Positions 1 through 11,187 of a stretch of 64,000 nt of DNA are shown piece by piece; positions within the stretch are counted from its first letter, which is position 1, and each line of letters starts with the position of its first letter. Made by a program: the position numbers and the translations under genes. The notes below the pieces were generated by a model. The model made no database searches, was not told where the DNA came from, and saw nothing but the letters and a program-made list of their open reading frames with translations. The stretch is taken from contig JAJEKV010000036.1 of assembly GCA_021234155.1 (NCBI GenBank), forward strand, positions 2,846,996 to 2,910,995. The letters are read 5' to 3'. The DNA comes from Isoetes taiwanensis (Eukaryota > Streptophyta > Lycopodiopsida > Isoetales > Isoetaceae).

Positions 1-1052
1 CTTGCTATATGAATGACCTTGATGTATGATCTTGTTCTTATGTTCCATCCAATCCAGTTCTCTAGACTGATATGCAAAGTAAAATTGGGCAAAAAAAGAG
101 AGCAAAGCCAGGAAAGCAAAGGACTTGTTGTTTTAGCATGCACGCTATTAAATAGGTTATATAATCCCTATCGTCAAACGCGAAGAAGTTTTAGAATCGT
201 GCACTCTTCAATCTGATTGGGAGACTCTAACTGCATTTAATTAGGAACTTTCGCTATGCAGTCAAATAGATCAATCCAATAAAAATATCAAAATATCATT
301 TTGCACAGTTAAAGCTATACAATCCATGTATAGAGTTGGTTGTTACGAGCAGAAGCAGAGCCCTACCATCTCATCGTATCTCATTCACTTTGATATGTGG
401 ATAAGCATGCTATCCTTCATTGATAGATATGGCTGTTTTAGTATATAAACCCTTTAAGCACTGGGGACGAGCTTTTTTTTTTCTTGGCCAAAATTTCTAT
501 GGACGTTGTTTTATTTCGAATCCATTAAATGAGTTTTATAACTTTGTCAGGACGAGCTACTACGAATCCATTAAATAAGATGTGGGAAGAGCTCAATAGC
601 GAAATGAGATATATTAATAAGAAGTTAGAAAATAGGCTTCAAAGAGGTGGTCTTTGATGTGTTAATTTGATTCCAAATGGAAAAGAGAGTGCTTGGTACC
701 GACTTTTGTGAACACAATATTGAGGAGTATTTTCAAGATATCTACTTTAGAAGCCTAAGAACACATTCCATGAAAGTGTTTTATATTATCGTGATGTTAG
801 AATTTATTTTAGGTCGTTATCTGAAGTAATGCAGCCACTATTATCTAATCGGTTGTTTTTTACTCGTAATATATTGGTTATATTAAAGTTTGTGAAATAT
901 ATTTGGGAGAGGTGTGCCTCAAATTGCTTATTGCGTGCGTGAGAAAACTACAGGCAGCTTACCACGTGCGTGAGAAAACTACAAACGTAGAGGGACCCAC
1001 ATGTTGATGTAATGTTATGGGTTCCATTTAAGCAATACATGGTGACTTTATG
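1..1052. other. 3' flank of PAP-A, no gene
   Basis: AT-rich sequence with no supported gene. The part next to PAP-A (about 950-1052) resembles the 3' flank of PAP-B near 25440-25620, so the duplicated block extends past the stop codons. A small direct repeat of an 18-base unit (gtgcgtgagaaaactaca) lies at 935-952 and 966-983. Confidence 0.6.
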
Positions 1053-3702
1053 CTAGACCTTAAAATACTGGTTAGAAAGCCAGACATTATCACTTAAAAC
1101 GGATTGTTGATCTTCATTTCGGTGCCAATAATAGAGAGCATGCGTGCGGTTCTTTATATCTAGAATAGCATGTCCAAAGCTTGCTTCGCGGAATGCTGAA
1201 TATACAGGTTGAGGCTCTGTAAAACTAAAAGAGAAAAAGCAACAATTAATTTTAACCCGCACGTTATGTGGCGAATAATAAAAACGTTAAAGAGCCGAGG
1301 AGCTTACTTGGCAGCCAAGCCTTCTATGTTGCCCCCATCACCAATTGTAATGTACACAGGAGCTGATTCATCGAGGATCGGTGTGCACTTCCCATTTACA
1401 ATATTGTAAGCAATATTAGAAACACGATGCTGAGGAAAAGCAAAGTTCCAAGTAAGATTGCTTTTCATTTAAACATACACCTAGAGCATACACACATGAT
1501 AGTTATAATTTTAAACAGAATCAGCAGAGACAAAATGCTAGGCCATGATGGTCTATATGCCATTGTCATTGAATGACTGCTGCCTATTAAAAGTAAAAAA
1601 AACAAGAGAATTGATCCCATAAATATTCATGAAAAGGATGGACTTACTGTTCTCTCATATGCATGAACATGGCCTGCAAAAACAATGTCCACCTTGTATT
1701 GGACAAACCATGATTCGAACTGGACACGCATGGTTTCCCCTTCCATGTAGTGATAATTGTTGCTGTTGTACCATGGACTGTGCAAAAGTACTATCAACCA
1801 TGGTGTTTTTTCCCTATCAACATTCTTGAGGTCGTTTTTCAGCCAAGTGTACTGTGGGGTGTACTTTCCTAAAACAGTAGGCTGTTAGCACGATGACATT
1901 TTAAAAGCAGCTAAAGCAATACTAAATTGAGATTCTGCTCCTGCATGCAAGCTTGATTTTCATTATCGTAATCCAGCATGTCAACTTCAGAGTGTTTTTT
2001 CTCTTGTATCACTTCATATTTATCTATGTTCGAACCACATAATCTTCAGTAAGAAAGCAGAAATTACCAAGTACAGAACAGTATTTGCAAAAACTAAGCA
2101 GTGCTATAGTCACCATGTAGAAAGACTCTTAAGCACAAATTGGTTCAACATCGCTTCTCCTTTAGATGTTATTTAACTTATACAAATCATGAAAGCAAAA
2201 TATTAAATTTTGGATTTCTTTCTACTTTATATTCGCACCTACATTGTTTCTGTCAGACACATAGAAACTAAATAAAATGCACATCATTCAAATCAGGTAA
2301 ATAATAGAACTGACGACACTGCTTGTCACTTTCACTCACCATATGCAGAGTATGAAGATAGAACTATTATATGTGCTGATGCTCGGTCAATTGAATACCA
2401 AAGTGGAGAGGTGCTATTTGAGGAATGATAAGGAGTGTGGAACCTATGGAGATAAGGTTTGAACTCAGTTGTTTCTCCCTGCAATGGCAAGCAACGTCAA
2501 ACTATCAATTTAAGTTTTTTTCAGTTTTTGGATGCCTACTTACAATTGCAGGATTAAACTCAATCTCGTGATTGCCAGCAGTCCAGATCCAGGATTGAAA
2601 TGCAGTGCTTGGCTCCACTAAACGTCCCCAAGTGTCCCATCTCCTACCGTCGTCATAGGGGTAGTTGTCCGCATAACATAAATCACCTACATATAACACA
2701 GCCTGTCCAATGCTCCCCAAATAATGTTGAAGCGTTGTCAATGACGAGATTGTCTGACCAAGGTCCCCTACAAATATTATTTGCCTTTTAGTATCAAGCT
2801 TATCTATGCATTTGCTACATAATCAAAATACTACACACAAATGCCTATGTTCAAGGCTTGTAATGGTTCATTAGCTGCAGTAGAAATGTTACCAGAATGA
2901 CAGGTCCTGAGTTAATTCAAGTTCCAATAATTCATCTCACTAAGTCTTCTGTGGAACCATTAATGGTTCTATAGGAAGTCAACTATACTCACCAATGATG
3001 CCAAACGTGTAGGCAGCATCTGGACCAACTGCTGGAGGTGTAATAAATGAAAACTCACGAGCGGAATCCCCGCTACCAACTTTGTAGAAGTATTTCGTTT
3101 CATGCTGTAAAGGAAAGTTTTATAGAATATAAGCAATTTGCAATCCAGGATGAAACCTTACTGGTTCATAGCAACATATATGTAACGTGAAACATAGGCG
3201 CCATTCTTGTATAAAGTGAAAGATTATTCTTGTATAAAGTAAAAGAAGAATCTTTCGATAAATTTACATACTTTTAAATTTCTCAGTGTGCAATGATGTA
3301 TAAACCCTGAGGTGTAGTTGTAAAATTTATACGTTGTCATTGTACCAGTTGCAGCATGTGCATAAGTTCCTTTTATCATCCCATAGAAAACCTTACTCTC
3401 GTCCTCATGTGGGGTAATCCATGACACAATGACCGATTTTCCCTCACTGTCTCCTTGAGTTAGATGCACCTGTTACACACTTTGTTGATTAGAGATGGAG
3501 ACCAAAATGATAAGAAAACAAATGGCCTAACCTGTTGAGGTGCATTATATCCGGAGGGGATTTTGAAATATTCGCTGTCAAGCGGTAAATCTGTATCGGC
3601 TTCAAGCTTGCGGACATATCTGCTTGTCACGCCAGCACTTGCAAAGCTTCCAAGGAAGGTGACAAGTATACAGAACATGAAAGCGTGATAACCAGTGGCC
3701 AT
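1053..3702 (-). CDS. purple acid phosphatase, PAP-A (8 coding exons, 452 aa)
   Basis: A metallophosphatase of the plant purple acid phosphatase family, which releases phosphate from monoesters with a binuclear Fe-metal centre, usually secreted or vacuolar. Coding exons on the minus strand: 3702-3532, 3469-3272, 3104-2993, 2767-2544, 2478-2340, 1868-1648, 1429-1308 and 1224-1053. All borders follow GT-AG and the joined length is 1359 nt without a stop. An N-terminal signal peptide ([20 protein letters not shown]) precedes the mature part. Metal-ligand motifs appear in family order: [20 protein letters not shown], the LLHSPWY block and AGHVHAYER. The usual GDLSYAD motif reads GDLCYAD here, a substitution beside the metal ligand. 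The length fits the roughly 450-residue plant class (PAP10/12/26-like), but the subtype is not settled. The start is the first ATG after a leader intron, conserved with PAP-B. Confidence 0.93.
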
Positions 3703-4290
3703 GTTGTCTTTCTGCAAAAAAAACATTGCTTAAATAACAGAGTTGAGAAGTTTATGGTGTACCACTACCACATTGCTCGCTTAACGATTATCATTAGCAT
3801 CAGTAGTTGCATAAATGCATAAATCCCTAATGTGCTCCAGATTTGACAATCTGATTCTGAGCAATGCAGAATTTCATATAAACAACCAAAAAAGAAAACA
3901 AACAAGAAGGACAATGGAGAGTAACTCACGAAGACGGCAATTTTGTGTTAGGCAAGACAATGCCTGAGGATTTATAAAAATGGCATCACCAATGCAGGGT
4001 TGGTGCAGCGCCATGAGAAGCGGTCTTTGTTCACCTCCCGGCTCCCGGGCTTTCCACATTACAAGTACATCCGTCGGATATGCCTAGTTTCCACGTTTCT
4101 AGGACAATGGATATCCCGTTAGTCACTTATATACCATTTGACATTCGATGCACAACTTATTTTTGTTAGGAATAATGGCGGTCTGTGGGCCATTACGCGG
4201 GATTATGTTTATTTTCCACGTTCCTCGGACAATGGATATCCCGTTAGTCACTTATATACCATTTGACATTTGATACACAACTTATTTTTG
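3703..4290 (-). promoter_or_regulatory. PAP-A leader and promoter with three P1BS-type sites
   Basis: A leader intron is inferred between a 5' UTR exon ending near 3928 (donor GTGAGT on the minus strand) and the acceptor at about 3710. The leader and a TATA-like tttataaa at 3970-3980 match the region before PAP-B. Upstream, GNATATNC sites, the binding consensus of PHR1-type phosphate-starvation factors, lie at 4076-4083 (ggatatgc), 4109-4116 and 4234-4241 (both ggatatcc). The last two sit in two copies of a direct repeat. Regulation by phosphate is inferred from the motifs and the enzyme, not shown. Confidence 0.6.
4088..4290. repeat. tandem promoter repeat of PAP-A (about 79 bp x 2)
   Basis: Copies at about 4088-4166 and 4212-4290 match except for scattered substitutions and are separated by 45 bp. 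Each contains the palindrome ggatatcc, then cccgttagtcacttatatac and a run up to cttatttttg. The homologous stretch of PAP-B (around 22345) is single. Confidence 0.85.
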
Positions 4291-4410
4291 TATAGGGGAA
4301 CTGTAGTTGAGATGCCATTCCGGCATATAGGGAGGGGCCTCGCGACCGGCGGTAGCCGAGAGCGGGTCTCTCGTGTGCCAGAATGGCAGACGAACTACAG
4401 TTCCCCTATA
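4291..4410. mobile_element. foldback/MITE-like element, 120 bp
   Basis: Perfect 18-bp terminal inverted repeats, tataggggaactgtagtt at 4291-4308 and its complement at 4393-4410, extended inward by tgccattc-ggca matching with few mismatches (about 35 bp per arm). The centre is GC-rich (cgcgaccggcggtagccgag). No coding capacity. A non-autonomous DNA transposon is likely, but the target duplication is unclear because both ends read TATA. Confidence 0.6.
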
Positions 4411-5700
4411 ATATAGAAGTTGGAGATCGATTTTTTTGTGCAGGTCTGCTCTACGAGATCAAGCTATGAATCTGCACTTGCACCTGGACTTGCGAAGATC
4501 TGAACCTGCAAAGAATAGATCTGCAAAGAACAAATCCGGAAGCATGAAGCGAAGCACAGATCATGTGCGCAAATAGATCCGGAAGCATGAAGCGAAGCTC
4601 CGGCATACTTCTACCTGTGAGGATCCGAGGCAGTTGCGAAGATCTGGCACCTGCTAGCTCTATTCTTGATTGAAGAAATTTGCGGCGGTCGAAACCCTAA
4701 AACAAGCCGGTCAAAACCCTAAAAGAAAACACTAAGAAAAACTGGAAGAGCTAGTAAAGCGGAATCCGGGGACCCGAATTCTATTCCGCGATATTGGCTG
4801 TCGCCACGTGTCATCGTGAGAATGCACCATGGACAAAAATCTGAGACCCAACTTCGTAGGCCATTATGTGGGATTAGGGCCTGGGCAAGACCATTAGGGC
4901 GACCATTACGTGGAGAAATGGCCATCCCGCGTAATGGCCTGCAGATGGCCATTTCTCCACGTAATAAGTGCGGGGAGTCATTTTTTCCATCTATTTGGCG
5001 GTGACGTACGTAGTCGTGAGGTGTCCAAAAAGGGACAAAATTGATGCTCTGTTTTTGCTCGAACTCTTTCTCTGTGGCTACTTCCAGAGGTCGATTCTTG
5101 GGCGCTAACCCTTTCCGTGGGGCGCTGCCTACTCTCACGCTTTCGATGGTGAGGTTTCTCTTATTCTCGCAAGCAGCGTTGGGGAAACTCCGGGGCAGAG
5201 GCAAATATGTCGTTTTAAATTGCCAATTCTTCGTCCAGCGTGGTAGAGTGGCGGAAGACCTTCCGCTCAAAAAATAGTGATTTCCAGAATATTGCTGACA
5301 GCAAAACTGCAAACCGGCACTTACTACACTACATCTTGTGTTCTGTTGTAGTTGCAACAAATTTGTATGTGTGTTTGTAATAACAAATCGAATCGTCGCC
5401 CATCGGAAATCCTACCCCTGCTGCAAAAAATTAATGCAAAAATTTTAATGCATTTTGGGCGGAGGGAAACAAAAAGCTCCTTTTCCTTCTCCAACGATTC
5501 TCTGTAATGGCAGGTCTGCACCATGGTTGATGAGATGAATCAGGTTATCAGAGTATCAGACGAGCATGGCCATGAGATTCGATAAGGGCTGTGTGGCACC
5601 GGGAACCAGGTTCAGGCAGATCTTCTCTTGAAATTTCTCTCTTTCCCAAAATGCTTCGTTTATTGGGTTCAGATTTACTATGACAGATTTACTTCATTAG
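4411..5700. other. repeat-rich, GC-elevated block with telo-box motifs, no clear gene
   Basis: A 16-base unit (ccggaagcatgaagcg) occurs twice at about 4535-4600 among further short repeats (atctgcaaagaa). Two AAACCCTAAA telo-box motifs lie at 4692-4701 and 4713-4723; such motifs are common in promoters of plant translation genes. A 213-codon open frame on the minus strand (4719-5360) looks accidental: it crosses the inverted repeat at 4906-4964 and shows no domain. Confidence 0.4.
4906..4964. repeat. perfect inverted repeat, 21-bp arms
   Basis: Arms 4906-4926 and 4944-4964 are exact reverse complements centred on tggagaaatggccat, with a 17-nt loop containing cgcgtaatggcc. The word ggccattacgcgggat also occurs near 4189-4204, so the unit belongs to a local repeat. 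Confidence 0.85.
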
Positions 5701-8700
5701 GTTCGTTTCGACCTCTGCTCCATATCTCTGGTTTCTTGATGTCGTTCTGAATGCGTGTTGTGAATGTCGTTCTGAGGCGTGTTGCTCTCGATCTGTCTGT
5801 TTAACCAAGCAGTGTTATGAATGCGTTGCAAAGCATTATATCTAGGACACACAGAAAACAAAAAATGGCTCATGCATGCCAAGTGTTTGTAGAATCAGAC
5901 AGAGATAATATCCGACCATTTTAGGCCCCTTCACAGCAAGAAGCTCACAGAACTTGAACTCCAGTAGTATTAAAAAACTATGGAAATGGAGATGGAGACA
6001 CGAAATGAAGACAAATGGATTTGGCTTATAAGCTATTGATGCACACAGGTTGCCTAGCAAGCTTCATGAAAATCAAAACTCGTCACTTTAAAGCTGCAAC
6101 TACAGTACACGGTTTAACTAAGATCAATCGACTATTACTGTCTCAAAGGTAATCCCTCTCTCTATATTCTTTTTATCCCTTTTTTGTATTTTGTATTGCA
6201 AACATTTGATAAAGCCAATGTTACTGCATTCTTAGCATTTTTAGAACCCATTGAATGAAAATACTTATATTGATTAAATATGTCCCCATCCCTTTCGAGG
6301 TAATCCACATCTGTAGTGTGATGTAAGTTATCACTATTGTGCCGAGGTCCCAACAAGCCCATCTACTTCCAAATAAACTACTATGGCTCACTTTCTTCCT
6401 TTCCTCTATGTTAATTCTTGCTTTCTAGCATCCAATAATTTATTCTCGTTATTGTATCTTATTGTTTGATTTACTACCGCTTTTTGAGTACTTGGTGAAT
6501 AGTGGCAATAATTGATTATAGTATACTTTAATCTTTTTTTTTTTTGGGATCCGGTTATGAATTTTGTTTGCAGGAACGATCCGATTCAAGATTATAATTT
6601 CCGATTGAGTGTGAAATCTACAGGAAATTTTCCGATAGGAGGAAAGAGGTTTTTCCAACGCTGCTCGCAAGCAGAGTTTCGGTATGGCAGGGATTCTTGT
6701 AAGTTCTTGATTGCATCTCGTTTCTTGTTTCTAAAATTCTCGAATTCCCAGAAGCTTGGATTGGAGTCGGATATCGGAGTATAAGGGGAAGAATTAGATT
6801 TGCCTTAGATCAAATGTGGACTTTGCATCCACTGCATCCTCTACTCTGTTTCCTTTGCATGTCATCTCCTGCTTTGCGATATATACTAAAAGCTATGTTT
6901 TCGCTGCCGAATGAAATGGCGTGATATGCTGCTAAGAAAATAAGGTATACAAGAAATATTGGCAAAGAAGTAATGGAATAAAATGTAACAGACCTGGGCA
7001 CTTGATGGGCCAGTATACGTACTTATGTACATATGTACACATGCATAAGATGTATACAACATGAGTTCAGGGTTTTGTCTGTTTGAAAAAATGATTGTTG
7101 CAGAGCATGAAGGAGGGAGCAATTCTGGGCAGTTTTAGAGCCCGATCTTTAAAGCATCACATCTCAGCAACTCGAGATCCTTTTTAGGTGATTTTTCTTG
7201 TGCTATAAATATTTTGAAGTAAGCTTTCTGGATTGGGTCTGATCAGGCCGAAACTCATCCCTATGAGAAAAATATGACAGAAATTGTGACGTTGCATCAG
7301 AATTGACTGTACTATATATGTTCTTCTGCATTCTGATTCTTGGAACGAGAAGCCGATCTTTTGAGGTGCAAGCAACGAGAAAGGGTCCAGAGGTCTATGC
7401 ATGAACAAATTCTTAGGTGGGGTTTTTCTATTGATCAATTGAGATGCTATGAGTTGCCATGATTAGTCTGTACATGATTTTTGCATGCAAATATGATAAA
7501 TTATGAATTTGTTGGAGGCTCGTAAGGCTACGGAAGATAACTAGTGAGTACAACGTATTTGGAAGGGCTGATTCTGAGGCAAGAAGGCCTGAAAATGCTT
7601 GGGAAGTGCCGATATAGGCTTGAATCAACAGATTTGGCATGTCTTGAACCTTCTTTGTTGGACGTCTACAACTTTTACAACTAATCAATCGCGTTCCATT
7701 TTCTGTTGTCTATATTTGTTTGATTGACTTTTCTCTATGTTGCTTTGGTTTAGTATTTTGTGCTAATCTAAGGAGTTAAATAAGAAATAAACCATTGGGA
7801 TGGGCATCAGTTGCCTTGCATGTGGATGGAATCAGTGAAGACTGCCTGTGATAGTAAGAAAATGCATTATTTTGAATGACTGTAATCTAATTAAATAATG
7901 AAAAATATAAGGATTAATAACTCTAAAATGGTAAAGAACCTGACGGATTTACCTTTGAAATGGCTCTTAAGTAGATCCTCCTTGACAGAAGTAAAGGAGA
8001 ATATAAGCATCTGGGTAGCTAATCAGTAAATTGAGCATGAAGCTTAAGAATTGTGCCATCTGTGTTGTTTTGGCTCCTAAAGGTGGAGCTATGATTCAAA
8101 ATAATGTGGCAAGGATTACATGCAGTTGCTATCATCATGGTATATTGATTCTTAAGTGAAAGTGCTGGGTCTTGGGATTTTTCATTAGTTGCATGTTTAA
8201 ATCTCTTTGCTATGGAAAGTAGGTTTATAGTAAAATATATTAAAATCATAGCTAATGATTGAATTGTAACTATTGAGATAGAACTTTTGAAGTAAGCATG
8301 ATATGGGATTGAGCAGTTTGACCAAGAGGGTCATAGGAAGCTTATGGGGGCTTTTGAGTACGGCTACGGCATGGAGCACTGTTGACGTAACAGATGAAGT
8401 ACATAGGTGTTGGATTCTCATCAATATGACAGCCAGGCTTGTGACTTCCTCAACATGTTGGATTGCTACCAAGGTCTTCATCACTGAGTTGCTACCTCGA
8501 CATGGCATAGGATGTATGAATAAGTTTGGCAAGGGAATTACATGAAGGAAAATATGGTAAGTTAATGTCTAATGGATTCTATCAAGGTTGCATTCCTTAT
8601 GGTGGGGAATGGATAACCTGAGGTGTTTTGTATTTACTATATTGTAGCAAGCTATTTCAACATGTATGGGCAACTTCAGCAAGGGGCAGAGTATGATCTA

Positions 8701-9050
8701 GGCACATGTAGTAGTAGTAGTAAATGATCTAATGAATATCGCATGTCTTGATCTTTGCATTGTTCCACTGTTGTCTTCGTATTTTGATGTCTTTTGGATC
8801 CTCGGGGGTCGGGCTTCTAGGTCCGGTGACCTAGGTTGCTCCGGCATGCTCATGTTCATCTGTGTTCTATGTGGTATTCTTGTGCTCTGTGACACCGGGC
8901 GTAGTTCTCCTGGCAAGGATGCTACGTCAACTCTTGTGACTCCATGGTAACACTATAAGAGAATAAGCAATCTAAGTCACTAGTTCCATCATTTATTTGT
9001 TTAAAATTGCACATTCAAATTTTTTAGTTTTTGGCATAATAAATGACGGT
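5701..9050. other. intergenic, nothing recognised
   Basis: AT-rich sequence with only short accidental open frames and no convincing domain, RNA gene or mobile-element end. A poly-T run at about 6532-6545 precedes ggatccggttatg, and a short 90-codon plus-strand frame (6512-6784) shows no similarity I recognise. Confidence 0.5.
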
Positions 9051-9059
9051 AGCTGTTGA

Positions 9060-9600
9060 TGATATCGCGTCATCTATATCGTCACTTGTAGCATCACCAA
9101 TAGTAACAGTTGTACTATCATTTTTTATGGCATTGCGGTGGCATAATAGTATCAGTTTTCGCATCACATATAGTATCATGCATTTTGTCCTCACAATTGT
9201 ATAATATTGTCAGTTGTAGGATCACATGTATTGCTATAATAAAATCATTCATAATGTCAACACATATAGTATAATAATGCACTTATAGTATCATGTATTT
9301 TGTCTTATATTGCTATAATATTGTCAACCATAGAATCACAACTATTGCTATAATCAGATCATTCATAATATCAACACGATTGCTATAATAGTGTTAACTA
9401 TAGCATCACCTATATTGCTATAAACAAATCATTCATAATGTCAACACGAGCGTCATTCTTTGTATCGTCTTTTCTAACATGATTAATATCAAATGTAGCA
9501 TCATTTACAATGCGACGTACAATATCAGATAGAGGTTGAAGTTGCATCATTATTAATCGTCAAATATAATATCATGTATTGTTACAAGTTAGATCATGGT
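9060..9600. repeat. degenerate AT-rich direct-repeat array
   Basis: Variants of attgctataata, tagcatcac and tcattcataatgtcaacac recur. The last recurs at about 9245, 9359 and 9429, and the clearest period is about 70 bp between 9325 and 9450. No open frame. The start and end of the array are approximate. Confidence 0.7.
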
Positions 9601-9689
9601 TGTATCAAATATAGTCTCACATTTTCCACCACTTTTAATACCATATAAGGATTTCGTCTCTAATAAAATTTTGTACATGATTTCCATTG

Positions 9690-10405
9690 TTTTTTTTTTT
9701 TTTTTTTTTTTTGAAGGAACGGAACTGCTTTTTTATTCATATGATAGGAAGAATTACATCAACGATCCCACATGGATCTTATAGGAAGTATTTCTGCACA
9801 TGTATGAAAAGTACAAAATATAATGTTTCAACTTTCATAGAGGACTACTACAGGAGAAGCCTCAACATCTTCACCCTCCATGAACTGAAACTTATTGAAT
9901 TGAGCAGCAATAAAACCAAAGAGATATCGGATAGAGGTCGCGAGAACCTTTCGGTATCCTCGAATCAAGGCGAAAGGGTCACCCCAGGGGGCATCTTCCA
10001 CTTCCATTATCCATCAAGGAGCCCATACATCCTCAATCGTATGTAGATCAAGGAGCCCATACATCCTCGACCATATGCGTTGACCACCATCACTTCTACC
10101 AGATATAACTTTGGAAGTGGGATAGGTGGACAAGCCCTATCACCAAGCTGCATTACTCTTACCATGACACTAAAAATATGATAAAGAAAAGCATAGATCG
10201 GTGTTAGGAGAGCCTGCCACTTCTGCTCATAGAAGCTGCCAACGCTTCTTGAATTCTAGTTTTCGTATCATAAGCAAACAAATTATCATGTACATTAAAC
10301 GGATCCGATCTTTTGCATTGTCGGGGGTAAGCTTTCAAATGAAGTCGGCTAGACAAAGCATATATGACCGACGGACTCCCTCCCTTTAAAGCCCCGGTGC
10401 AAGAT
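9690..10405 (-). mobile_element. 3' end of a poly(A) retroposon (L1-like LINE or retrocopy)
   Basis: On the minus strand a possible coding tail runs from about 10400 to a TAA near 10206 (ends ALAASMSRSGRLS), then a 3' UTR, AATAAA, and after about 25 bases an A-tail (the T run at 9690-9712). The last bases before the tail, ending CCTTCAAAA, resemble the poly(A) end at 56340. Inside it a roughly 34-bp segment (caaggagcccatacatcctc) is duplicated at about 10013-10080. The 5' limit is not seen. Confidence 0.55.
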
Positions 10406-10824
10406 GTATAGATATCAGCAAAACCCTAGCTCCCAAGAAGCAATCCAATCCAGTCTAATCCATTCAACCTACTTGCATTACTTATTAAAGAAGACCAAAA
10501 CTGCATAAGTACCTGATCTTTCTCTGAACCATAAATTTAGTCTTTCCGCCAGCAGAAAAGGGTAAGAATAAACCAGAACATTCTAAATCACTTCAAGATT
10601 GTATTTCTTTAGATAAGCTTATCCAGAAAGAACTCAAGAACTTAACCTGCTTCAGTTTGCATCAATTCAGCCTATATTTTCAATCAATCCCAGGTCGACC
10701 CAGCCGTAGAAAAATCTTTTACTTGATCCATCAATAGCTGCAAGGAAGAAATGAACTAATACGGCAAAAAAGAAACAAAGTTGAAGATCGCCTACAGGTT
10801 ACATCTCAAGAAAACCTGGAACAA

Positions 10825-11011
10825 ACTTGTGAAGGACCAATCTCAAAGCAAAAGAATGTCCTGGCCTGGCCACCATCCCCAAGAATCTTCTCTCCATACT
10901 TCGCTGCTGATCCGAAGGCAAGGAGAAGCGGCGGTAGCCTCTCCCGCCAATGACCTAGCCGCTGCCGCTTTGCCGCTTCATCCCCGTCATCATGATTTCC
11001 ATTGTTATCCA
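10825..11011 (-). CDS. possible short exon, unknown
   Basis: A GC-elevated minus-strand frame starting with ATG at 11011 reads MDNNGNHDDGDEAAKRQRLG and continues about 60 codons. It lies just downstream of the five-exon acidic gene on the same strand. Composition differs from the flanks, but no domain, splice partner or terminator supports it. It may be a captured first exon or chance. Confidence 0.2.
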
Positions 11012-11187
11012 TTAAGGTATTGATTAATTTTATAATGTTATATTTCAAGTAAAAAAGCTTTTCATTTATAAAACCCAAAAATCATTGCTCAAGCAAAATA
11101 TTATATTAAGATTTCAAATATTCCAAACGAACACTCGAAATAAAAAACATATCAAAGTTCTCATACACCAACTTAAATAGATTTTTT

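Noticed and set aside
4719-5360. 213-codon open frame on the minus strand
   Set aside because: It crosses an inverted repeat, shows no domain or coding-like composition, and overlaps equally long frames on the other strand.
10781-11023. 80-codon plus-strand frame
   Set aside because: Opposite-strand shadow of the GC-rich minus-strand frame starting at 11011; neither has firm support.
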